A DNA stretch of 64,000 bases from Gymnopus androsaceus JB14 (lineage: Eukaryota; Basidiomycota; Agaricomycetes; Agaricales; Omphalotaceae), in contig ML769394.1 in the NCBI GenBank assembly GCA_009733575.1, positions 310,001 through 374,000 of the forward strand. Reading direction: 5' to 3'. Shown one piece after another: positions 55,783 through 64,000 of this stretch; position 1 is the first letter of the stretch, and each line of letters opens with the position of its first letter. A program made the translations under genes and the position numbers. The notes under the pieces were generated by a model that saw only the letters and a list, made by a program, of their open reading frames with translations, was not told where the DNA came from and made no database searches.

Positions 55783-57573
55783 ATGTCTACGAACCATGCT
55801 CGTGTAAGTGCTTCATTTTCTGCTTTTTTGGCTACTTTTTTTAACGTCGCTGTTATTATCAGCTACCACAACGCCCTATGCGCATGCCTCTTCGAGGAAA
55901 GGCCGACGAAAATGCCGCCAGCAAACATAATCGCCAGCTGTCTGGTCCAACGCTGCCAGGCGCCTCTAAAATCGTGCAGAAAGAAGTCAAGACTAATTCA
56001 ATGCGCTCTGCATTGGGCGAGGTAGTTACGAACCGAAAGGTACGTTGGCTGGCCACTTTTGGACTTTTTTATGGTGGCTCATCTTTCTTGTTGTAGGAGA
56101 ACAACACCAAGGTGATCATTGGCAAGGACAAAGACGACGTTAGCTTAAAGCGAGCTCGTTCAAATTCCATCGCCAACAATGTTGCTCAGCGTGTGCCTCT
56201 GGGTCCTGGCCGCGGCCAGGTTGCACCACCCGTCACGACTAGTGCACCCATTCGTGCCGTTCCTCGTCTATCTCGCCCTTCTACTTCAAACTTTAATGGC
56301 CCTAGGCGTCTAGTTCGCGATGTTCCTCGTCCTATTCCCGTCTACGAAGACGATGTCGACATGGACGTGGAGGAACCCGTGGTACCACCCAGCGAAGACC
56401 TCGAATCGCCAGAGTATGTCGAGGAAGCGTTTCTGATCAGCGAGCTCGACGGTCATGACATGGTAGTTGAAGAGGAGGAAGAGGAGGAGGAAGAAGTCAC
56501 AGAGACGGTCGCGCCTCAGGAACCTAAAGCACCCAAGATCTGGCCTGACCTTGCAACCGAGCATCGTTTGGAGTGTCAGAAACGCGTGGATACTATTCGC
56601 GAAGTTTTTCAAGATGACGACGAAGAGTTTGACCCTACTATGGTCTCAGAGTACGCGGAGGAAATCTTCGAATACATGTCCGAGCTGGAGGTTTGTACCG
56701 AATTATCCTCGTGTCGTTGTGTTTTTCTCAGTGTTCTCTATAGGAGAGGATGATGCCCAAAGCCGACTACATGGACTCTCAGTCTGAACTCACTTGGGAT
56801 ATGCGGGTTACCCTCGTCGACTGGTTGCTACAGGTTCACCTCCGATACCATATGCTCCCTGAAACTCTCTGGATAGCGATTAACATCATTGACCGTTTTC
56901 TCTCCGACCGCACTGTCTCTGTTGTCAAACTACAACTAGTCGGCATCACCGCCATCTTCATTGCTGCAAAATACGAAGAGATTCTCGCTCCGTCCGTGGA
57001 CGAGTTTGTGTTCATGACGGAAGAAGGGTTCACGAAGGATGAAATTCTAAAGGGAGAAAGGATTATCCTGCAGGCGCTAGATTTCCAAATTTCGCACTAT
57101 TGTTCTCCGTACAACTGGATGCGTCGAATCAGCAAGGCTGACGATTATGATCTTCAGACGAGGACCTTGAGCAAGTTTTTGATCGAAGTGACTTTGATTG
57201 ACTCTCGCTTCTTGCGAGCCAAGTCCAGTCTTGTCGCCGCAGTGGGTATGTACTCTGCGAGGACGATGTTGGGAGGTGACTGGGTACGTGTATATTCGAT
57301 TACTGAGAATGACCTTTCTCTGACGCGTCTTTATTGCTGCAGAACGAGTCCTTTGTATATTACTCTGGCTATACCGAAGACGAGCTGTTCCAAGGCCATC
57401 AGTTTATTGTTGAGAAGATGGCGGAAAGGTCATTCCACAAGCTTGCACTGTACAAGAAGTACGCGAACAAGAAGTTTCTCAAAGCTTCCACATTTGCAGT
57501 CAAGTGGTCGAGGGCTCATGTCGCTGGTGTAGGTGGCGTGGAGAACACTATGCTCGACGCCGATCTAGTCTGA
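55783..57573 (+). CDS. B-type (G2/mitotic) cyclin
   Basis: The protein activates Cdk1 at G2/M. Exon 1 MSTNHAR is followed by LPQRPMRMPLRGKADENA and RSALGEVVTN, a textbook destruction box (R-x-A-L-G-x-V-x-N) for APC/C degradation. A proline/arginine-rich and then strongly acidic linker leads to MVSEYAEEIFEYMSELE. The cyclin box has MPKADYMDSQSELTWDMR, VDWLLQVHLRYHMLPETLW and GITAIFIAAKYEEILAP. The C-terminal fold has ILQALDFQISHYCSPYNWMR, KFLIEVTLIDSRFL and FVYYSGYTEDEL. It ends GGVENTMLDADLV at 57573. Introns are short and frame is intact. It corresponds to yeast Clb1-4 or S. pombe Cdc13. Confidence 0.93.
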
Positions 57574-58310
57574 TGTGAGCGTGTCGATCGACTTTTTTCA
57601 AACAGCATTCTTTTTCCCTTGTACATCATCATCTCGAACTTTTTCTTACTTCTACCTACCTATCTTCCAGCATCTCCGCATTCAGCATCTGAGGATATAT
57701 TTCATTTATTACTTATCCATATCTCGTTTTGTCTCTGCAATTTCAATTTTTTTTTTGGCAATGTTTAAAAATTCCCTCTCAAGCACTTGCATGTCTCGTA
57801 TGTTTGCTTTCCATCGCTGTCGCCCGTATGTTATCTATAACACCTCTCTTTGTTGGTGTAAAAGGGGCACATATTATGTGCTTCTTTCCATGTCCATCTT
57901 TTTTTCTGTTTGCTGTGTATTATCGTTTTGTCCGCCTCGTCTTTATACGCGTAGACTTTCTGTTCTCTCTCTTTCTCGTCTCTCTCTCTCTCTTCCAACG
58001 CGCGCGCCGCCTGTACATATACTGTAATACTGGTATATTCTGCGCAGGCCGCTATGGTTCCCTTGCCATGATCTCACTCGTTTTCCATCCATGTGTTATT
58101 TATCTAGCAATGCATTCACTTTTTCATCATACAATTTTCATACAGTTCGGACGCGTCTGAGCGCTTGATTTTTCGCTTTCGGAGGATGGGTCCGCGCTAG
58201 CCGTCCAAATTCAATCACATGCTAAAATCAAAGGCTACTTATTTATGGCTATGGTCGGGTAGCTCCAGTACTCTTCTTGTTTCCTACTCTCATCTCAAAT
58301 AGTATTTGAC
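57574..58310. other. Pyrimidine-rich interval
   Basis: This is the 3' flank of the cyclin gene and promoter of the Fox2-like gene. The plus strand is strongly T/C-rich from 57600 to 58140 with runs of TTTTTTTTT and TCTCTCTCTC. The open frames there are low-complexity and not called. Confidence 0.6.
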
Positions 58311-61199
58311 ATGTCTCTCTCGTTCAAAGGCCACACGGTTGTGGTTACCGGTGCAGGAGGAGGTCTTGGAAAGACGTGAGCATCAGAGACTTGAACAGTG
58401 ACTTGGCGTATTCTTTCTAACGATGACGTTCCTGCTCTCGTTCCTCTCGTTCCACTGGCAGCTATTCACTTTTATTCGCGTCTCGAGGAGCAAATGTCGT
58501 CGTAAACGATTTCAACGCTGCAGCGGCTCAAAAGGTCGTTGATGAAATCACACAAGGTGCTCATTGTCATATCATATCTTTACAAATCGAATCGAATCTT
58601 ATGCTGCTCTCTCTCTCTCTCAGCTGGCGGAAAAGCAGTCGTAAACACCTCTTCAGTAACCGACGGAAACGCAGTAATCAAGAGTGCTTTGGATGCATTT
58701 GGTTCCATCTCAATCCTCATTAACAATGCTGGAATCCTTCGAGATAAAGGGTGCGTCCTCGCGGTTTGCTGTCTGGCCTAAGCTAACCCTGGTCCTCCTT
58801 GAAGATTCAAAAACATGTCGGACAAGGAGTGGGATCAGATCACAGAAGTACATCTTCAAAGGTGCATTTGCGTGCACAAAAGCTGCTTGGCCGATCTTTA
58901 GGAAGCAAAAGTTTGGTCGTATTATCAATACTGCTAGTGCAGCGGGATTGTATGGTACGTTTGACTGTGCATTGATATATCTTCTCCCATTTCCTCATCC
59001 GATCTATGTAGGTAACTTTGGTCAAGCAAACTACAGCGCGGCCAAGATGGGCTTGGTCGGATTTACCAAGACGCTGGCTTTCGAGGGGGCAAAGTATAAT
59101 ATTAAAGCGGTTGTTATTGCGCCCGTATGTGGCATTCATCTGTCTTCCTTTTATGCCCGAGCTCATGTCTACTTCCTCTTCCTTCCAGATAGCAGCATCA
59201 GCCATGACGGAAACTGTAATGCCTCCAGAAATGCTCGCCAACCTAAAGGTTCTTCGAGAATCGCGTCCTTTCTTCTCGGTACTGTACTGACTATAGCTAC
59301 CAATGTATAGCCTGAATTCGTTGCCCCATTCGTAGCTGCCGTGTGTCATCCGGATGGACCGGACGCGTCAGGAAGATTATTCGAGGTTGGCGCGGGATTT
59401 ATCGCCGAGGTGCGATGGGAACAGAGCAAGGGAGCTGTGTTCAAGACCGATGCGAGCTTTACGCCTTCAGCGGTGAGTAAGCACGCGAGCGAGCGTGTCA
59501 TGTTTTTGTAGTCAGGTGTTGATCGTGTTATTTCTGTCCTAGGTCAAAGCAAAGTGGTCTGAGATTACAGACTTTAGCAAGCCGAAATAGTAAGTATCGC
59601 GAATTCCTATCCTGTCCTATCCCGCCTCACCTATCTATCCTTCCTTCTCTAGTCTAAAATCGAGCTCTGAAATCGATATGAAGGTGAGCTTTAGCGCTTT
59701 AGCGATCGCCGAACCCGAATGTACAGCAAACTGATATCGAAGCATTGGTATTGTATTCTAGGGAAACCTCCAAGCCGCATTGAGCGCTCCCTCCAATCCT
59801 CAATCGTCCCCTCAAGTCCGATTCGACGGGAAAACAGTGATCGTCACGGGGGCGGGTGCAGGTCTCGGTCGGATTTATGCGCTGATGTACTCTAAACTTG
59901 GAGCCAACGTAGTTGTAAATGATGTTAGTGAGAAGGGAGCGAAGGGAGTTGTGGATGAGATTGTTAAAGGTGAGGAAGGGCCTCATCGTTTGGTTTGGAC
60001 TGATACTGATTATTTCGTTGCTAGCTGGCGGTAAAGCGACGACAGCTATCTGCTCAGCTGAAGATGGCGAGACTATTGTCAAAGCCGCATTGGATACGTT
60101 TGGGGGTGTACATGTCCTTGTAGCCAACGCTGGAATACTGAGGGATAAATCTTTCACGGCCATGTCTGAACAGGAGTGGGATTTGGTTTTGGCTGTTCAT
60201 TTACGGTGAGTGCTCTTCTTTCTTTCCGTGGTGGATTTCACTCACTAATCACAACTAGTGGAACATATAAAGTAAGTGCAAAAGCAGTGCACTGAACGAA
60301 ACTAACTTGGCATACTTATATATAGTGTGCAAAAGCAGTGTGGGCCACAGCAAAAGTATGGGCGTATACTCACTACTTGTTCCCCAACTGGTATCTGTAC
60401 GTGCTGCTAATTCATGTTTGTCCATCGTCCATAATTCATTGTATTTGTAGATGGAAACTTTGGTCAAGCAAATGCAAGTGTCAACCTACCCTATCCTACT
60501 TGACAACTTTATACTTCCACACTGACATGGTCTGGTGTTTCTTTTGTAGTATGCGACAGCCAAGGCTGGTATCACCGGATTAACAAGGTCATTGGCCATC
60601 GAGGGACGAAAGTATAATATTCTGGCTAATGTGATTGCCCCGTCTGCTGGGACTGCAATGACGGAGACTGTATGGCCGCAAGAAATGGTTAATGCATTCA
60701 AGCCTGACTATATCGCTCCCTTGGTTGGCTACCTAACGAGTGAAGGTGCGTTAGGTCATATGCGTATCATACATATCGTGTAACTAATTATCTGAGACAG
60801 ACAACGCCACCGATTCCGGATGTCTATTCGAACTCTCCGGAGGGTGGATCGCGCAAACGCGGTGGCAGCGGAGCGGTGGATATGGGTTCCCTTCCTCGAA
60901 GCCTTACACGCCTGAGGATGTCGTGGCGAAGTGGAAGGAGATTACGATTTTCGGTGAGAGTTTTGTTTGTTTGTTACAATGGATGGTGACTGATTTGCAT
61001 CATTGTACCTATAGACGAACGCGCTACGCATCCTACAACCACTTCTGAAGCTATACAGCAGGTACGTAACTATGTTTGCTGGCTTGCGCTACGCACGCTG
61101 TTTCTTTCCTGCTGATGTGTCTGACGCTGACTCGCTTCTTTGAAGATGATCAACAACTTTGAGAATAAACAGGAGGATGCTGTGAAAGCCAAGTTGTAG
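58311..61199 (+). CDS. FOX2: Fox2-like peroxisomal multifunctional enzyme with two SDR domains only
   Basis: The two domains oxidise (3R)-hydroxyacyl-CoA in peroxisomal beta-oxidation. Domain [21 protein letters not shown] (cofactor glycines), [41 protein letters not shown] then [19 protein letters not shown] (S..Y-x3-K) and [11 protein letters not shown]. Domain [80 protein letters not shown] and [20 protein letters not shown]. The protein ends [15 protein letters not shown], an AKL PTS1, and the hydratase-2 domain normally fused after domain B is absent. A frame break at 60352-60355 (AAAA; one A fewer gives [14 protein letters not shown]) is probably an assembly error. More than ten introns. 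Confidence 0.88.
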
Positions 61200-61395
61200 G
61201 CTTTCAGTGGTGATTTTTATTTTTACATAAATTACTGTAATAATCGACAATGATATCGTTGTACACTTCTCTCCCGTGACGCGTCGGGATTCCTTCCTTC
61301 CAGGCTCCTCGTCAAATCTCAAACCTGACTAGCAACTGATATTATCGAACTTCCAAACCGCCTTAACCGCACCCTCCAGTCCTACTAAAATCACA

Positions 61396-61816
61396 TTAAA
61401 TGGCCCTTCCGAGATTCTCTTGCACATCGTCGTCTGTTGATTCTAACTGCACATCCTGCGCAAAACCCAAACTTGGCGAGCTGATGGATTTATCTGCACT
61501 TGAAGCCGAGGGGGTATGATTGCTCATAAGGCCTATATCGAGGGCACGAGCAGACGAATCTCCCTCAAATGTCGATTCTGACTGAAGGACGGGTAGGTAT
61601 AACGTCGGATTGTGGATCGTACTCCCCAGACCAACTCTGATAGCAATTAAGGTAGGTGCAAGGCCCTGCGGTCCCGAATAAGATTGATTCCAACAGGTAG
61701 GTATGAGCAAATATTATATGTACTCACGACAATAATGATCCCTGGGCTGGTATAAATTTCAAGGTTAATTGCTGGTCCAAGAATGAGATACAGCGTATAT
61801 ATGATGCCGGATTCTA
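61396..61816 (-). pseudogene. C-terminal fragment of an Agaricomycete multi-pass membrane protein
   Basis: On the minus strand SGIIYTLYLILGPAINLEIY and SPGIIIV are followed, over an intron, by GLAPTLIAIRVGLG, then a hydrophilic tail ending NLGRAI. This is the last transmembrane segments and cytosolic tail of a very common, uncharacterised mushroom membrane-protein family (..GIAPTLIIVRVGLG..). Upstream exons are not found beyond about 61816, so it is a truncated remnant. Confidence 0.6.
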
Positions 61817-62124
61817 TACTTTGTAACAGAGCGTAAGGGTGAGGATTCTAATTCACAAGACATTAACCAAACGTTAACGTACACTGCAGCGTAGTAATAA
61901 TTCATTAGCAAACTTCAAAGGGAAGGAAGGTTTTATTACACGGCATGGTCCAAGTGGAATAAACCTCGCAGTGCCTTACACTAGCGGGCACTACATCCCT
62001 ACTTACCACATAATGAGGGAGACAACAGTACCTGACTGCATACAGTAGAAATGCCTTGATCTGATGCGCTCGTCGTCTGAGAATGAAACTGTTACATCTG
62101 CTGCTTACCCTGACTCAAAATGAT

Positions 62125-62134
62125 TATTTAAAAG
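62125..62134 (+). promoter_or_regulatory. TATA-like element of the secreted-protein gene
   Basis: TATTTAAAAG lies 55-64 bp upstream of the start codon at 62189. It is the only clear TATA-like site found before a strongly predicted start in this window. Confidence 0.45.
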
Positions 62135-62188
62135 GGCAGTCGAGCCAGAGATGCTGCCAAGAAATCCTCTCTTTCCTCCTTCATCATC

Positions 62189-62952
62189 ATGCTCTCTTTA
62201 CATCTCACCCTAGGTCTCTTTGCCGCCGCCTCTTTGGTTTCCGCGCAAACAACTTGCTTCCCCACACCGCCTTCTGAACCGGTCACTATCCTTTCCTATA
62301 ACACGTCGCCTGCTACCGGGTGGTACCTCGATGAAAGTCCTACGGAATACATCAGTGTCCTCCTCTTTGTGCGATATTTCAGAATTCTGTCCGCACACCT
62401 TGCCGAGTACTGATCTCTGTGTTTCATCTCCAGCGCGCTACTGCAGCCAACTTGATGAATATCACGCTCCTCGACGCGACCACCAACACATATCAGATTC
62501 AGTAGATTTATGTTTCCTCTCGAATATCACGGTTCACTCAATTGCTTCTTTCTAGGCCTTACGACGCGACTGCCACTACCCAGTGCATTTATGGGCCAGG
62601 TACAGACAATGGCCTAGTCTTCGGTGCTAACTGTGGAACCGATGGCACGCAAGTGAGTCTCATTATCCAAGTCCCCGCCTCACACCTCTTAAATCTTTCC
62701 CGCAGTGGATCATCTCCTGCGAGACTTGCAGCACCACAGGTGGAGGTACTGCATGCACATTTGAATCAGTCGCTGCAACTACATTGTGGAGTGAGGCGCA
62801 GTGTATTTATCAGACCGCGGAGGATCTGGGAGGCGAGCTGTCACTCCAAGCGTGCGGCTACGATGTAAGTCCTTTGAGATGCTATGTAGTTGTGCAAGGA
62901 AGAGCTGAACAAAAATGATATGCAGGTTCCTTCCCAGTATTATGATTTCTAA
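62189..62952 (+). CDS. Small secreted cysteine-containing protein
   Basis: The start MLSLHLTLGLFAAASLVSAQ is a classic signal peptide with likely cleavage after VSA. The mature part begins QTTCFPTPPSEPVTILSYN and runs, over four introns with sound ends, through ATAANLMNITLLDATTNTYQ, TQCIYGPGTDNGLVFGANCG, WIISCETCSTTGGGTACTF, SEAQCIYQTAEDLGGELSLQ and ends ACGYDVPSQYYDF at 62952. About eight cysteines could form disulfides. No catalytic motif is recognised. It belongs to the small-secreted-protein class common in Agaricomycetes. The frame is intact. Confidence 0.78.
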
Positions 62953-63549
62953 AGTGGACTCATTTATATTAGAGAACAGCGTAAGAGGGATAAAGCAGGA
63001 TTACTGTAGACATCAGCAGAATAATTATTCAGTACTGGTAGCCTGAGCAGAGCTGACGGTCCACGACAAAATGATCCCTACTAACCCATTCGGTAAGGAT
63101 CAAAAAGCCTGTATAGTAAAACGAATCACATACAAGGTATGGTAAAAAGCCTGGGGTCAAGGAGGAAAATGGCGCTCACTGTCCAGACGCTGTAGCGTTG
63201 ATGGTGATGCTCTTTTTCGACCCTGATAGCAGTCGTTACTAGGGATTTCAATGCGTACACTTGTAATGGATCCGGAGGCCTTGACCCACCGACAAAAGGT
63301 CAGTCAATCTGGAAGAACAGGTAATTGAGCAAGAGACGTGGTATATGTATAGTAAATCCAAAATTTAAATTTATAAATATACTAACATCCAAGAAGACGA
63401 GCTGATCGCACTAGCTCTCTACGGAAGTACCAAAATTTTCACGCGTAGGAAAGGAGGGAGGAGGGAGGAGGAACTGTACTCTGGACAAATGCACGGAGTT
63501 GAGGTGAAACGTTGAGCATCAAATGTCTGAAAATGAATGAGCCAAGTTA
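62953..63549. other. Intergenic interval
   Basis: The 3' flank of the secreted-protein gene. A GGAGGGAGGAGGGAGGAGGA run lies at about 63450-63470. No gene is seen. Confidence 0.55.
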
Positions 63550-63846
63550 GAGTCAGTTCGGCAACAGGAATCTGGCCAGATTCTTACGGCTAGTTACCGT
63601 AGATGGTAATCAGATTTCAACGAAATCTTGCCTGTCTCCACTGTACAATGCGTCCCCACCAGCCTAATTTTGACACAAAAAGGCTCAGAAGAATGCGAGT
63701 AGTGATTTACCACTATTTTACTGTCATTCTTTGAGAGGAAGGAGTAGTATGAATGAAAGAACGAAGGGCGTTTGTCCAAAATCTGGTTACCATCTATGGT
63801 AACAAGGCGTAAGAATCTGGCCAGATTCTGGTTGCCGAACTGACTC
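63550..63846. mobile_element. Tourist-like (PIF/Harbinger) MITE, 297 bp, TTA target duplication
   Basis: Ends are inverted: GAGTCAGTTCGGCAACAGGA on the left, and GAGTCAGTTCGGCAACCAGA when the right end (to 63846) is read inward. Similarity of the arms runs for about 65 bp (through ATCTGGCCAGATTCTTACG and a TAGATGGTAA segment). TTA flanks both sides (63547-63549 and 63847-63849), the 3-bp TWA duplication of PIF/Harbinger elements. The centre has no useful open frame. Confidence 0.85.
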
Positions 63847-64000
63847 TTATGTCTTTGGACAGTCAGCCGCACAATCTGGAGAAAACCCTGAGGAAAGCCA
63901 CAGGTGCCCTAGACTCCAGGAGAGTCATAGGAGGAGCCAAGAGGAGGAAGACCTGAAAGGTCGCGGTATGTGTTCTCAAAACGGCCAATGCCATCACTGG

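Noticed and set aside
57575..58160. Two overlapping long open frames after the cyclin
   Set aside because: They are products of a pyrimidine-rich tract (Ser/Leu/Phe-rich reading) with no conserved features.

Overview
This window reads as nuclear DNA of a filamentous basidiomycete, most likely an Agaricomycete. The genes are densely packed on both strands and broken by many introns of about 45-70 bp with GT..AG ends. The protein families are those of mushroom-forming fungi: a Tnp2/Plavaka-type transposase, P-loop/nuclease proteins of the Crinkler-like type, F-box/LRR proteins, and basidiomycete-only hypotheticals. No species can be named from the sequence alone.

Positions 1 to about 19,300 are an accessory, repeat-rich region. 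It holds a CACTA-superfamily transposase running off the left edge, a Ty3/gypsy gag-protease remnant, several foldback or MITE elements, short tandem repeats, an array of CCTAGG palindromes, a decayed hypothetical gene, an intact SAM methyltransferase, and a PX-domain (Vam7-like) gene split by a 560-bp hAT-like element with a perfect 8-bp target duplication. It ends with two copies of the 5' part of a Crinkler-like NTPase/nuclease gene. One copy is interrupted by a 749-bp element with identical 83-bp inverted repeats that carries telomere-like repeats.

From about 19,700 to 61,200 the region is conserved and housekeeping in character. In order: RasGAP (-), Rim20/PalA-type BRO1 protein (+), DM9-domain protein (+), RecQ/Sgs1 helicase (-), a 5' fragment of KRI1 (+), cullin-3 (+), Rrg7-like mitochondrial PD-(D/E)XK protein (-), a basidiomycete hypothetical (+), a CS/p23-like tail-anchored protein (+), F-box/LRR (+), a Ca2+/H+ antiporter (+), peroxisomal hydratase-2 (-), a small Cys-rich protein (+), XLF/Nej1 (-), an FHA + G-patch protein (+), B-type cyclin (+) and a double-SDR Fox2-like dehydrogenase (+). 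Two DNA-repair genes (Sgs1, XLF) and two parts of peroxisomal beta-oxidation (hydratase-2 and 3-hydroxyacyl-CoA dehydrogenase, each ending in an AKL peroxisomal signal) lie in one stretch. Several genes are divergent pairs sharing 120-340 bp promoters.

The right end (61,300-64,000) holds a membrane-protein fragment, an intact small secreted protein, and a Tourist/PIF-like MITE.

Several otherwise well-conserved genes (CUL3, Fox2-like, FHA/G-patch, F-box, CAX, DM9) need one or more single-base frame corrections, three of them one extra A in a short A-run. This looks more like assembly indels than true decay, but cannot be settled from this sequence. The main open items are the telomere-repeat-bearing element, the Crinkler-like duplication, the KRI1 chimera and the split multifunctional enzyme.
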